Counted from the stretch's first letter, positions 7,623 through 15,491 are shown. The stretch: DNA of 18,654 bases from Magnetococcales bacterium (GCA_015229045.1 JADGCJ010000060.1:1-18654); one strand, 5' to 3'. The notes: a model not told the origin generated them from the sequence alone. Numbers and translations are program-made.

Positions 7623-8573
7623 ATGACCGTGTCTGTTTATACGTCCCTGAGCATGGCCGACATCCAGCCTCTCTTGCAAGACTACGCCATAGGCCAACCC
7701 TTGCGACTGGAGGGGATCAGCGCCGGGGTGGACAACAGCAACTTTTACCTGACAACCGATCAGGGGCGCTTTGTCCTGACTCTGGTGGAAGACCCGGACC
7801 AGGCGGCAGCCGTCGACCATCTGCTCCGTCTGACGACCTACCTGGCCGATCGCTGCATTCCTGCTCCCCGACCTATCGCCGATCGTCATGGCCAGACACA
7901 CCATGCGCTGCGCGGTCGGCCCGTCTTGCTTGTCACCCATTTGCCGGGCATCCACCTGGAGGCCCCGACACCCGACCACTGCGCCAGGGTGGGTGCCCTG
8001 CTGGGACGCATCCACCTTGCCGGCGAGGGGTTTCCCGATCCACGCCCCAATCCCATGGGTCCCGTGGCATGGCATGCTCTGTTCAAGCGCATGCAGCCCC
8101 TCCTGGAACGCGACGAACCAACCATGGCCCGCCTGATCGCCAACGAACTGGCGACTCTGGACAACGGCTTCTTCCGGAGTGCTTTACCCAGCGGCGTCTG
8201 CCACGGCGATCTCTTCCCCGACAATGTGCTGTTCGTGGAACAGGGTCCGGTTGGCGTGATCGACTTTCACTATGCATGTCGCGAGCGCTGGCTCTACGAT
8301 CTGGCCATTGCCCTGGTTGCCTGGGGATTTGATCCTGCGGGTCGCTTCCTGCCCGATCATTTCCAGGCCATGGTCACTGGATATCATGCCGTTCGCGCCC
8401 TCACCATGCAAGAGATATCACTGGAAAATGAGGCCTTGCGCGCCGCAAGCCTGCGATTTCTTCTGACCCGCCTGCGCGACCGATTGTTTCCCCGCAGCGG
8501 TGCGCAGACCACCCGCAAATCCCCCGATCCCTTCCTGAAACGTCTGCTTTTCTGCCAGAATGACAGGGTTTGA
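7623..8573 (+). CDS. thrB: Homoserine kinase, type II (APH-fold ThrB)
   Basis: 316 residues of the aminoglycoside-phosphotransferase-like fold. It phosphorylates homoserine in threonine synthesis. Near the N-terminus is the family's VYTxLS start, then GVDNSNFYLTT and FVLTLVE (phosphate-binding strand and ATP-lysine region equivalent). Catalytic loop CHGDLFPDNVLF (His194, Asp196, Asn201) and metal site GVIDFHYA (Asp214) are intact. The start is ATG 7623; GTG 7629 is an in-frame alternative, and neither has a strong Shine-Dalgarno. Only 33 bp separate it from the ubiX start, so each promoter must reach into or lie within the other gene, or the transcripts have very short leaders. The metallophosphoesterase gene begins 29 bp after the stop, suggesting cotranscription. 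Confidence 0.92.
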   Translation: MTVSVYTSLSMADIQPLLQDYAIGQPLRLEGISAGVDNSNFYLTTDQGRFVLTLVEDPDQAAAVDHLLRLTTYLADRCIPAPRPIADRHGQTHHALRGRPVLLVTHLPGIHLEAPTPDHCARVGALLGRIHLAGEGFPDPRPNPMGPVAWHALFKRMQPLLERDEPTMARLIANELATLDNGFFRSALPSGVCHGDLFPDNVLFVEQGPVGVIDFHYACRERWLYDLAIALVAWGFDPAGRFLPDHFQAMVTGYHAVRALTMQEISLENEALRAASLRFLLTRLRDRLFPRSGAQTTRKSPDPFLKRLLFCQNDRV

Positions 8574-8602
8574 GGTTCTGACTGCCGACCGGAAATGACA
8601 CC

Positions 8603-9583
8603 ATGTCCTTCATGAAACTTCGTCCCGACTCCTTCTATGCCGCCCTGGCCGAAACACCCGAAGGGATCGTTTGTTGTCGCCCATCCTGGCGCAAGGAACG
8701 GGAAAGACGGGAGCGCATCGTGTCGCAAGGCATCGATTGGTCGGGTTTTGATCGCAGCTGGTCGGGTACGGGCATGAAAAAGATCCGTTCCCTCATGCAA
8801 AAGACCCCCCTGTATCGTCAAGGAGTCTTGAATTCACTCAAGATTCATACGGTGACTGAAGAGTTGTTTCATCCAAACCTTCCCGCCGCCTGCGATGGCT
8901 ACACCATTCTCCACCTGTCCGATCCCCATTTCGGCACCCTGCCGGAGATCGATGATGCCATTCTCCAGGCAACGGACAACCAGCAGTGCGACCTCTGTCT
9001 CCTGACCGGGGACTATCGGGCCAGCCTTCCGCACAGCCATGACCATGCGCTGGCCAAAATGCGCCTCCTCTTGCAGGGAATCCCCGCCCGGGACGGCTTC
9101 GTCGCCACCCTCGGCAACCACGACAGGGTCTGCATGGTCAATCCCCTCGAAGAGATGGGGTATCGTGTGTTGATCAACGAGGAGGCCACAGTGCATCGTC
9201 AAAATGCCGCCATCCACCTTCTGGGTCTGGATGACACCTATTTTTTCCCCACCCGCATGGCCTTGGCGAAACTCTCCGCACCACGTCAGGAGGGGTTCAA
9301 TATTCTGTTGGTCCACTCTCCGGAGATCGCCGCCATCGCAGCCCGGCACGGGTTTGACCTCTACCTGTGCGGTCACACCCATGGCGGCCAGGTCTGCTGG
9401 CCAACCGGCAAACCCATCATGACCAACATGCGCCAAGGCTGCAAGCAGCACGGCCAGGGCTTGTGGCGCCACGGCACCATGATCGGACGCACCTCCAACG
9501 GCCTGGGCAGCTCCTCCGTGCCCATACGTTTCTTCAACCATCCGGAGTGTGTGCGGATTGTCCTGCGAGCGGGGCGTATCTGA
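8603..9583 (+). CDS. Calcineurin-like metallophosphoesterase
   Basis: 326 residues. Residues 100-320 contain the full dimetal phosphoesterase motif set: LSDPHFG (Asp107, His109), LTGDYRA (Asp137), LGNHD (Asn172, His173), LLVHSPE (His238) and CGHTHGGQ (His258, His260). The arrangement is that of the YkuE/YaeI-type subfamily, which in other bacteria includes UDP-diacylglucosamine- or lipid-related hydrolases; the substrate here is unknown. Unlike YkuE it lacks an obvious N-terminal membrane or Tat segment. Instead residues 1-95 are a charged region (RKERERRERIV at 30-40) of unknown role. Start 8603 has only a weak upstream GGAAA; Met58 is a possible later start. It probably shares a transcript with thrB. 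Confidence 0.88.
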   Translation: MSFMKLRPDSFYAALAETPEGIVCCRPSWRKERERRERIVSQGIDWSGFDRSWSGTGMKKIRSLMQKTPLYRQGVLNSLKIHTVTEELFHPNLPAACDGYTILHLSDPHFGTLPEIDDAILQATDNQQCDLCLLTGDYRASLPHSHDHALAKMRLLLQGIPARDGFVATLGNHDRVCMVNPLEEMGYRVLINEEATVHRQNAAIHLLGLDDTYFFPTRMALAKLSAPRQEGFNILLVHSPEIAAIAARHGFDLYLCGHTHGGQVCWPTGKPIMTNMRQGCKQHGQGLWRHGTMIGRTSNGLGSSSVPIRFFNHPECVRIVLRAGRI

Positions 9584-9591
9584 CCTTCATG

Positions 9592-9646
9592 GATGGGGGA
9601 AGCCTCCCTCCACCCTCCGATCATGAGAGTCACTGCGCGACTTTCA
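9592..9646 (+). repeat. 55-bp dispersed repeat, copy 1
   Basis: Begins GATGGGGGAAGCC, continues CTCCCTCCACCCTCC and ends in an imperfect stem-loop AGTCAC-TGC-GCGACT followed by TTTCA. It lies 8 bp past the metallophosphoesterase stop. Copy 2 is at 10101-10156, and the terminal stem-loop alone recurs at 11660-11679. Confidence 0.8.
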
Positions 9647-9649
9647 CGC

Positions 9650-9955
9650 GGTAAAGGGGGTTTGATCGACCGTGAAGACGGGCGGGGCAGATCCCGGGCG
9701 GCGGAACCCGGTCGGCGCCCATCCTTGGACGCCGACCCGATTGGTTCCCCGTCAACCCCACACCTGCTTGATCCGCTCTGGAGCGTCCGGCTCCCGGAGC
9801 GAACATTTTGAAAAGGCCATCCGTGACCTCTTCGGGACAGGCCGAGCGATCAGCGAGGCAACATCGCTTCGCAACAATCCCTCGAACCCGACCAACCTGC
9901 GGCGTTCCTTCCCTGGAACGCCAGGGGCGGCAATCCATGCGCCCCACAGAGGAGT
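9650..9955. other. Hairpin-rich intergenic stretch, candidate structured RNA
   Basis: No convincing gene: the possible readings have no ribosome binding site, no recognisable domain and unusual composition. There are several strong inverted repeats. At 9703-9748, GGAACC/GGTTCC encloses GGTCGGCG/CGCCGACC. At 9774-9801 an 8-bp stem CGCTCTGG/CCGGAGCG includes one G-U pair. At 9901-9922 there is a perfect GGCGTTCC-N6-GGAACGCC. High GC raises the chance of random stems, so this is a candidate only; the strand is undecided. Confidence 0.3.
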
Positions 9956-10081
9956 TCAGTGATGCAGGCCATGGCGCTGAATCATCATCAACACGGGTTG
10001 CATCGTCACCCAGTAGACCAAAACTCCACCAGGAATATGCAGCAACCACAGACGCAGCCACTCTTGCCATTTCATCGCCAT
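9956..10081 (-). CDS. Predicted 41-residue membrane protein
   Basis: A 42-codon frame starting ATG at 10081 and ending TGA at 9956-9958. AGGGGAG lies 4 bp upstream, a good Shine-Dalgarno in a region otherwise without genes. The product begins MAMKWQEWLRLWLLH, with hydrophobic segments LRLWLL and GGVLVYWV, three Trp in the first 12 residues and a short His/Arg end (QRHGLHH). It is one amphipathic or short transmembrane helix pair at most. I recognise no family. Support is the ribosome binding site, the hydrophobic pattern and its isolation between repeats; against it are its size and no visible terminator. Confidence 0.45.
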   Translation of the reverse strand: MAMKWQEWLRLWLLHIPGGVLVYWVTMQPVLMMIQRHGLHH

Positions 10082-10100
10082 CACTCCCCTAACCTGCCCG

Positions 10101-10156
10101 GATGGGGGACAACCTCCCTCCACCCTCCAACCACGCGAGCCGTTACGCGACTTTCA
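10101..10156 (+). repeat. 55-bp dispersed repeat, copy 2
   Basis: GATGGGGGACAACCTCCCTC, then CACCCTCC, and an end GCCGTTACGCGACTTTCA. It matches 9592-9646 almost throughout, differing mainly in the middle and in the left arm of the terminal stem. It lies just upstream (on the minus strand) of the 41-residue ORF. Confidence 0.8.
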
Positions 10157-10301
10157 TGGTGAAAAGCATGAGTCTCTTTCTCATCCCTGAGACCTCGACA
10201 GTCGTGCATCCCCTGCACACCGGCTTTGCCTGATTGTATGAAATTATCGTGCCAAGATTTACAATCGCCAGCAACCCAACGTGACCCAAGAGATAGAGAT
10301 C
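10157..10301. other. Gene-free spacer downstream of the HTH-like gene
   Basis: About 145 bp between repeat copy 2 and the terminator at 10302-10335, more AT-rich than average. A minus-strand open frame spans 10143-10391 but runs through the terminator hairpin and has no ribosome binding site. I see nothing else defined here. Confidence 0.5.
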
Positions 10302-10335
10302 AAAAAAAAGCCCCGTCCAAACAACCGACGGGGCT
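10302..10335 (-). terminator. Rho-independent terminator of the small HTH-like gene
   Basis: On the minus strand AGCCCCGTC pairs perfectly with GACGGGGCT over nine base pairs around a 9-nt loop and is followed by eight T (10302-10309). The nearest upstream minus-strand gene ends at 10430, so this supports that gene being transcribed. Confidence 0.92.
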
Positions 10336-10429
10336 GCCCAGAAACAATCTCCCCCCCGCAACCCGGCAGCAACGGGAGGATTCATGACCATCAGCTTGTT
10401 CGCTTATTGATTTGTCGATTGATTGGGGA

Positions 10430-10636
10430 CTACTGGAGACGTCCCCTTTGCGTCTGGAGTTTTTCCAGAGTTCCCCTGGTACAGGATGGAATACCTTGTC
10501 CAGAGCCATGCCACCAGTCGCGCACGTTGGCTTGCGACGTTTGCAGATCTTTGGCCAGGGCACGAATGTAAACAGGTGGTATCAGGCCTTCTCCATACAA
10601 ACGTCCCGCGATTTCTTGCAGTTCATGCACGGTCAC
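10430..10636 (-). CDS. Small HTH-like DNA-binding protein (hypothetical)
   Basis: 68 residues from a GTG start at 10636 with a strong GGAGGGAGAAGA upstream and a TAG stop; its own terminator lies 95 bp downstream. The segment YIRALAKDLQTSQANVRDWWHG (about 23-44) has the spacing of a helix-turn-helix: a first helix with ALAKDL, a turn at QTS, and a recognition-type helix QANVRDWW. N-terminal MTVHELQEIAGRLYGEGLIP may form another helix. No wider family is recognised. It is divergent from the bactofilin gene, and the 375 bp between them carry TTGGCA-type inverted repeats that could be its operator. DNA binding is inferred from pattern alone. Confidence 0.65.
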   Translation of the reverse strand: MTVHELQEIAGRLYGEGLIPPVYIRALAKDLQTSQANVRDWWHGSGQGIPSCTRGTLEKLQTQRGRLQ

Positions 10637-11011
10637 AGGTCTCTTCTCCCTCCTTGGATGTCAGACCAACAGCGTTCGGTTCAGGTTCATCTGTTGGCCA
10701 TCCGCCTCCGGTCAATCCCCACGTCCTGCGGGGAACCCGGTCCATGGCACCTGATACGCAATTTCCTTGCCAATAGCGAACGACCCGCCACCAGGAACCA
10801 AAACAGAGGGTCTCTCCGCTCCCCGACGACCTGTTGGCACTTTTTGCCAATATTTTGTCGTTTGGATCAATCCCCTGCCCGCTCCCCCACGCCTCTCTTC
10901 CCCTTAACCCAAGGAACTCTCTTTCCTTTTTTGTCGGCGTCATGTATCAAGATCCGGGGAAGTGTGGCGGCGTGACCCATCACGGCATTGTGTTCAAGGA
11001 AGGGTAGATGA
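10637..11011. promoter_or_regulatory. Divergent intergenic region between HTH-like gene and bactofilin gene
   Basis: About 375 bp without a supported gene; a 106-codon minus-strand frame (10623-10943) has no ribosome binding site and overlaps the HTH-like start. A perfect inverted repeat TTGGCA-N5-TGCCAA lies at 10834-10850, and its right half with flank, TTGCCAATA, occurs twice (10767-10775 and 10844-10852), 77 bp apart. No clear promoter hexamers were identified. Confidence 0.4.
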
Positions 11012-11650
11012 ATGTTTTTTTCAAATAAGAACAAAGATATTCAATCCAGGATCGACCGATCCGACAGCACAAGCTTTGCCGCCGATTCCGGCAGCCAGCC
11101 CCACACACCCCTGTTCGAGCCAGGGGCCGGTGATGCGTCGGACGCAACGGTGATCGCGCCCGGCACCAGAGTGAAGGGAGAGATCAATATTCGTGGCAGA
11201 TTGCAGGTAGACGGCGACTTCGAGGGCCAGATCATCTCGGAGGGCCTGGTCATCGTTGGCAAAACAGGACGGGTCGAAGGGAAGATCAATGCCAGAAAGC
11301 TCGTGGCGCAAGGCCACTTCCACGGTCAGGCAGAGTGCGAAGAGATCGAGATCCTTGCCGGCGGCAATGTCACCGGACAGATTCATTCGACGGTCATGGT
11401 GATCGAACGCGGCAGCTTCTTCGAAGGCGAAAGCCGACTCAGGGAGTCACCGCCCAATCCTGCGGCAGCCTCCTGGACACCCTTGCAAAACACAACCACG
11501 ACCGAAGTTCCAGCAAAAAGCGTAGAGGATGATCTTGCCCTGGACGCCCCCCCTGCCCCGCCACCCCCCAGCCGCAGGGAGACCGTCTACTCGAACACGG
11601 ACCTCCTGAACGATGCCAAACCGGCCACCCCAACCAACAAAAAGAAATGA
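11012..11650 (+). CDS. Bactofilin-family cytoskeletal protein
   Basis: 212 residues. Residues about 44-145 are a bactofilin (DUF583) beta-helix: repeated short strands with G at turns, as in TRVKGEINIRGRLQVDGDFEGQI in the first turns, then VIVGKTGRVEGKINARKLV and EEIEILAGGNVTGQI. Flanks are disordered: an N-terminal polar arm (1-43) and a C-terminal Pro/Ala/Asp-rich tail ending in basic NKKK (209-212). Bactofilins self-assemble into nucleotide-free filaments, often at the membrane, and scaffold cell-shape, stalk, polar or motility machinery. The start MFFSNKNKD fits the family's membrane-associating N-terminus, and AAGGAAGGG precedes the ATG. Convergent with cheX. Specific role unknown. Confidence 0.92.
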   Translation: MFFSNKNKDIQSRIDRSDSTSFAADSGSQPHTPLFEPGAGDASDATVIAPGTRVKGEINIRGRLQVDGDFEGQIISEGLVIVGKTGRVEGKINARKLVAQGHFHGQAECEEIEILAGGNVTGQIHSTVMVIERGSFFEGESRLRESPPNPAAASWTPLQNTTTTEVPAKSVEDDLALDAPPAPPPPSRRETVYSNTDLLNDAKPATPTNKKK

Positions 11651-11659
11651 GGGTCTAAG

Positions 11660-11679
11660 AGTCGCTGCGCGACTTTCAC
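11660..11679 (+). repeat. Stem-loop shared with the 55-bp repeats; between convergent genes
   Basis: AGTCGC-TGC-GCGACT is a perfect 6-bp stem followed by TTTCA. It is the end module of the repeats at 9592-9646 and 10101-10156. It lies in the 41-bp gap between the bactofilin and cheX stop codons and may act as a weak terminator for the bactofilin transcript. Confidence 0.6.
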
Positions 11680-11691
11680 AATGAAACAGCT

Positions 11692-12315
11692 TCAACCCTT
11701 CAAGGCACGCTGCACCAGCCAACCGATCACCTCGGCCCGGGTGCCACCCGCCAGTCTCTTGCTCAGGGTGTCAATATCCCGAGCCAGCTCTTCGCTCAAC
11801 ATCACGTTGACCAGGGCGTCCTTGTCGACCTGGTAAAAGACCTCGACAAAGAAAGGCTCATCCTGCAGACGAAAAAATTTCCGGACACTCTCCAGATGGC
11901 TTCGGTAATCCACCTCATAATCGGCGCCAACGATCACCGTGGGCGGCGTGAGGTTGATCTGGCCGCAATTGGCAAACCCCTCCATGCGCGTCTGGATGCC
12001 ACCGGAGATCATGTTGCCAAGCTCGGCAAAACCATCCCTGGCCTCATCCGTCAGGGTGCGGTACCCCTCGCCGGAGAGGGCGCCCGCCAGTACCCGCGCC
12101 ACCTTGTTGGAGGTCACCAACCGCACCCCGCCATTGAATCCGCCATTCATCCCCACCATGGCCGATGCCTCGGCCCGGGCCGCCACATGAGGAACGTCGG
12201 AGGGTTTGGCCACCCCCTGGCCGGGCGTCACATCCACAAACAACATGGTGTTGACGATCTCCATGACCGAATCTTCCGCAGCCTGGAGAATCAAATCCTT
12301 CATTTCAGGGTTCAT
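11692..12315 (-). CDS. cheX: CheX/CheC-like chemotaxis phosphatase
   Basis: 207 residues of the CheX family (CheC/CheX/FliY CheY-P phosphatases). The catalytic-type motif E-x2-N is present in FAELGNMISGG (Glu98, Asn101). The N-terminal helix MKDLILQAAEDSVMEIVNTML (5-25) and the strand GFNGGVRLVTSN (59-70) are also typical. Residues 151-205 extend past the usual ~155-residue CheX and include a helical segment DALVNVMLSEELARDIDTLS that resembles a ribbon-helix-helix or coiled tail. ATG 12315 follows AAGGGGTAGGGGA. It lies 51 bp downstream of the mini-MCP gene and is probably cotranscribed with it. It should lower phospho-CheY and so tune motility signalling. Confidence 0.85.
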   Translation of the reverse strand: MNPEMKDLILQAAEDSVMEIVNTMLFVDVTPGQGVAKPSDVPHVAARAEASAMVGMNGGFNGGVRLVTSNKVARVLAGALSGEGYRTLTDEARDGFAELGNMISGGIQTRMEGFANCGQINLTPPTVIVGADYEVDYRSHLESVRKFFRLQDEPFFVEVFYQVDKDALVNVMLSEELARDIDTLSKRLAGGTRAEVIGWLVQRALKG

Positions 12316-12366
12316 TCCCCTACCCCTTCTGGCAAACCGTCAGACAAAGCTCACCCCCCGATCGAC

Positions 12367-12846
12367 CTATTCCATTCCCCCGCTCGTACCCAGACCAATG
12401 CCGGCCGTTTGAAAAATTTCGCTGTTGGCGGTACTGATTCTCTGGATGCTTTGGATCATCTCCCGGGCGGTACTCGTGGCTTCCGAGGCGTTGGATTGAA
12501 TTTCGTCGACCCTTTCGGCGATCATGTTGGTGGCCTCGGCAGTCTGCCGGGAGAGATCCTTGACTTCGTTGGCAACGACAGCGAACCCCTTTCCCGCCTC
12601 GCCCGCACCGGCGGCCTCGATGGAGGCATTCAGGGCCAACATGTTGGTTTGTCCGGCAATATTTTTAATCACTTTGACCGCTTTGCCAATCTCCTGGCTG
12701 GAGACGGCCAGCTTCTCGATCACAGCAAAATTGCTGCGCGCATGCTGAATTGCCTGCTCAAGCTCCCGATTGGTCTCCTCGGCCTTGCGATACAAGGCAT
12801 CGACCAGTGCCTGGGCCTCTTCCAGCGTTCCGACTTTCTTGGCCAT
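12367..12846 (-). CDS. Mini methyl-accepting chemotaxis protein (signalling hairpin only)
   Basis: 159 residues containing only an MCP signalling hairpin. The conserved tip is [20 protein letters not shown] (63-82) followed by [17 protein letters not shown] (83-99); two coiled-coil arms flank it (10-62 and 100-145). There is no transmembrane segment, HAMP or ligand-binding domain and no full methylation helix set, so it would be cytoplasmic. At the canonical EAARAGE the Arg is Gly80; the equivalent Tsr Arg388 is a trimer-contact residue. The start is well supported by GAGAGGGAAGA before ATG 12846. Next to cheX, it probably recruits or modulates CheA/CheW; it could also be an old 5'-truncated MCP that gained a start. 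Confidence 0.8.
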   Translation of the reverse strand: MAKKVGTLEEAQALVDALYRKAEETNRELEQAIQHARSNFAVIEKLAVSSQEIGKAVKVIKNIAGQTNMLALNASIEAAGAGEAGKGFAVVANEVKDLSRQTAEATNMIAERVDEIQSNASEATSTAREMIQSIQRISTANSEIFQTAGIGLGTSGGME

Positions 12847-12987
12847 AAACTCTTCCCTCTCTGATCCCCGTTGGCAACCAAACCCTGTGTCCCCTGAATT
12901 CCTCAGATGGCTGACTTGAGTCCGCTGCCCTCATGGTACCGACTTCCCTGGTCCAGGTAAAAGGCAATTTCTCCTGTGGCAACTATT

Positions 12988-13163
12988 CAGTACCCCCTCA
13001 AGAAAGGCCTGGACATGAAAGCCTTTGTCAGGGCTTCGCCCCGAACCCCACCAGGACTCTGTCCTGGACCTGCCAGGACTCTGTCCTGGACCTGCCAGGA
13101 CTCTGTCCTGGACCTGCCAGGACTCTGTCCTGGACCTGCCAGGGAGCCAGCCCCCTGGACCCC
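12988..13163 (+). repeat. Composite stem-loop repeat, copy R2 (with four tandem 22-bp units)
   Basis: Modules in order: AAAGGC-N12-GCCTTT stem (near 13003-13026), GGGGC/TTC/GCCCC-type stem with one change (GGGC here), four identical 22-bp units (13053-13140), each with the palindrome CCAGGACTCTGTCCTGG, then the terminal CCAGGGAGCCAGCCCCCTGG hairpin. The first 42 bp (12988-13029) are identical to 15677-15718. It lies about 95 bp before copA; the repeat has no stop in any of the three forward frames, so starts inside it are artefacts. Confidence 0.95.
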
Positions 13164-13256
13164 GATTCGTTGCCGGGTGCTGAATGGTTACAAAAAAAAT
13201 CACGCATTCTGAAACAGATTCAGTTCAACATGTTCATGCCCGTTGAGGTAACACCC

Positions 13257-15491
13257 ATGACCACTCCGGCCTCTACAGTCCAGGAAACCTTTCGGATGGA
13301 AGGACTCTCCTGCGCCGCATGCGTGCGCCGTACCGAAACAGCCTTGCAGGAGGTGGACGGGGTACTTGAGGCCAGCGTCAATCTCGCCGAGGCGACAGCC
13401 ACGGTGACCTATCGCTCGCCACCCACCACCTATGGCACCCTGGGCCAGGCGGTGGCCAGAAAAGGGTTTCGTCTGGTGCGGCTGGAAAAAACCGATGACC
13501 CGATGGAGCAGTTGGAAAAAGAGCAGCAGCAGGAGTACCAGGATCTGCGTCACCGTCTGCGGGTGGGGGGACTCCTGGCGACAGTGGCCATGCTCCTGGC
13601 CCATGGACACATGCTGGGTCTCGATCCATGGCTGGGCATGCCCAACACCGTCAATTTCTGGTTGCAAGGATTGCTGGTCACACCAATCCAGTTCTGGGCC
13701 GGGAGCCGGTTTCATGCCAACGCCCTGGCCGCCGGTCGGCACGGCAGCGCCAACATGCACACCCTGGTAAGCATCGGCACTTTCAGCGCCTATATCTACT
13801 CCCTGCTCGTTTTACTGCTCCCGGATCTGTTTCAGGGAGAGGGCTTGTCGACGGAGGTCTATTTTGACACCTCGGGCATGATCATCGTCCTGATCCTGCT
13901 GGGGCGCTTTCTGGAAGCCCGGGCCAAAGGGCGTACCTCTCTGGCCTTGCGCGGCCTCATGGGACTGGTCCCGCAGAGCGTCCGGGTGATCCGCAAGGGA
14001 AAAGAGGAGGAGATCCCTCTGGCAGCGGTGGTTCCCGGCGAAAAGGTGGTGGTGCGACCCGGTGAAAAAATACCCGTCGATGGCCGCATCATCGATGGCT
14101 TCTCCAGCATCGACGAATCCATGCTGACCGGCGAATCGATGCCGGTGACCCGTTCCAGCGGAGATCCGGTCATCGGCGGCACCCTCAACCGGACCGGAAC
14201 CTTCACCTTCGAGGCCGAAAAGGTCGGGCGGGAAACGGTTCTGGCTCATATCGTCGCCATGGTGCGCCGGGCTCAGGGATCCAAACCGCCCATTGCCCGC
14301 CTGGCCGATCGGGTCGCGGGAGTATTCGTCCCGGTGGTGATGACCATGGCCGTCATCACCTTTTTGTCGTGGTTTTGGTTCGGCCCCCCCCCAGCAATCA
14401 ACCATGCGTTGTCCAATTTTATTGCCGTATTGATCATCGCCTGTCCCTGTGCCCTGGGTCTGGCCACCCCCACCTCGATTATGGTGGGAACCGGACGGGG
14501 CGCAGAAAAGGGCATTCTCATCCGGGATGGAGAGTCCCTGGAGACCGCCCATAAGGTCGACGTGGTGGTGTTTGACAAAACCGGCACCCTGACCCGTGGC
14601 CAGCCCTCCCTGACCGATTGGACCGGCTCCGATGCCACCCTGGCCCTGGTGGCCAGCGCGGAGAGCCGCTCGGAACACCCGGTAGCCCAGGCCGTGATGA
14701 CCGCAGCCGAGACACGTAAAATCGCCTGGGTCACCCCTGAATCGTTCGAGGCGATACCCGGCCAGGGGGTGCGAGCCAAAGTCGGGGAGCACACCATTCT
14801 GGTTGGCACCCGGCGGTTGCTGGCTGGTTGTGACGTGGATGCCACGCCTGGAGAACCCATCGCCACGGAACTGGAAGCCGCCGGAAAATCAACCTTGCTG
14901 GTGGCTGTTGACGGCCAGCTGGCAGGTGTGATCGGCGTCGCTGACACTGTGCGGACGGAGAGTCGGGAAGCCGTGGCATCTCTGCAGGCCATGGGCATCC
15001 GGGTCATCATGCTCACCGGCGACAATCACCGCACAGCGCAAACCATCGCCGCCGTGTTGGGGATCGATGAAGTGCGCGCAGAGCTGCTTCCGGAACACAA
15101 AACTGCCGAGATTGAAAAACTTCAGCGGGAAGGGCACATCGTGGCCATGGTGGGCGATGGCATCAATGATGCCCCGGCTCTGGCTCGCGCCCATGTCGGC
15201 ATGGCCATGGGGGCCGGCACCGATGTGGCCATGGCCGCCGCCGACATGACCCTCATGCACAACGACCCCCGGGATGTCGCCGCTGCCATCCGGCTCTCCC
15301 GGGCCACTTTGCGCAACATTCAACAAAACCTTTTTTGGGCTTTTGCCTACAACATCATTCTGATTCCGTTGGCAGCAGGGGTATGGTTTCCCTGGTTTGG
15401 CATCATGCTTTCCCCTGTTTTGGCTGCCGGGGCCATGGCTTTTTCCAGCGTGACTGTCGTTACCAACGCTCTCAGGTTGCGGCATTTTTGA
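13257..15491 (+). CDS. copA: Copper-exporting P1B-type ATPase (CopA-like)
   Basis: 744 residues. One N-terminal heavy-metal domain (about 8-75) has GLSCAAC (Cys19, Cys22). Membrane helices lie near 100-120, 128-148, 165-185, 203-220, 355-375 and 388-410, with two more at 690-740. The transport motif CPC is at 396-398, the phosphorylation motif DKTGT at 440-444, then HP in SEHPVAQ, and the hinge GDGINDAP from 633. FAYN in helix 7 and MAFSSVTVV in helix 8 are the marks of Cu+-transporting (1B-1) ATPases. It exports cytoplasmic Cu+ or feeds cuproenzyme assembly. ATG 13257 is chosen for GAGGT 8 bp upstream and the HMA domain starting soon after; ATG 13230 and 13236 are in-frame alternatives. No CsoR/CueR regulator or chaperone is adjacent. 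The gene is bracketed by repeat copies. Confidence 0.93.
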   Translation: MTTPASTVQETFRMEGLSCAACVRRTETALQEVDGVLEASVNLAEATATVTYRSPPTTYGTLGQAVARKGFRLVRLEKTDDPMEQLEKEQQQEYQDLRHRLRVGGLLATVAMLLAHGHMLGLDPWLGMPNTVNFWLQGLLVTPIQFWAGSRFHANALAAGRHGSANMHTLVSIGTFSAYIYSLLVLLLPDLFQGEGLSTEVYFDTSGMIIVLILLGRFLEARAKGRTSLALRGLMGLVPQSVRVIRKGKEEEIPLAAVVPGEKVVVRPGEKIPVDGRIIDGFSSIDESMLTGESMPVTRSSGDPVIGGTLNRTGTFTFEAEKVGRETVLAHIVAMVRRAQGSKPPIARLADRVAGVFVPVVMTMAVITFLSWFWFGPPPAINHALSNFIAVLIIACPCALGLATPTSIMVGTGRGAEKGILIRDGESLETAHKVDVVVFDKTGTLTRGQPSLTDWTGSDATLALVASAESRSEHPVAQAVMTAAETRKIAWVTPESFEAIPGQGVRAKVGEHTILVGTRRLLAGCDVDATPGEPIATELEAAGKSTLLVAVDGQLAGVIGVADTVRTESREAVASLQAMGIRVIMLTGDNHRTAQTIAAVLGIDEVRAELLPEHKTAEIEKLQREGHIVAMVGDGINDAPALARAHVGMAMGAGTDVAMAAADMTLMHNDPRDVAAAIRLSRATLRNIQQNLFWAFAYNIILIPLAAGVWFPWFGIMLSPVLAAGAMAFSSVTVVTNALRLRHF

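Noticed and set aside
9630..10070. 146-codon minus-strand frame across the hairpin-rich region
   Set aside because: Composition is not protein-like, no ribosome binding site, and it overlaps the 41-residue frame that has one.
10143..10391. 82-codon minus-strand frame with a hydrophobic middle
   Set aside because: It runs through a strong terminator hairpin with eight T and has no ribosome binding site.
10834..10850. Sigma-54 promoter (GGCAC...TTTGCC) before bactofilin
   Set aside because: GG and GC are 8 nt apart instead of the required 10; the sequence is better described as a palindrome.
10623..10943. 106-codon minus-strand frame upstream of the HTH-like gene
   Set aside because: No Shine-Dalgarno, low-complexity Gly/Trp/Arg composition without a domain, and it overlaps the better supported HTH-like start.
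13053..13140. CRISPR array
   Set aside because: The 22-bp units are directly adjacent with no spacers, and no cas gene is present.
12933..13256. N-terminal extension of CopA through the tandem repeat
   Set aside because: The repeat has no stops in any forward frame, so the frame stays open by chance; the ribosome binding site and HMA domain place the start at 13257.
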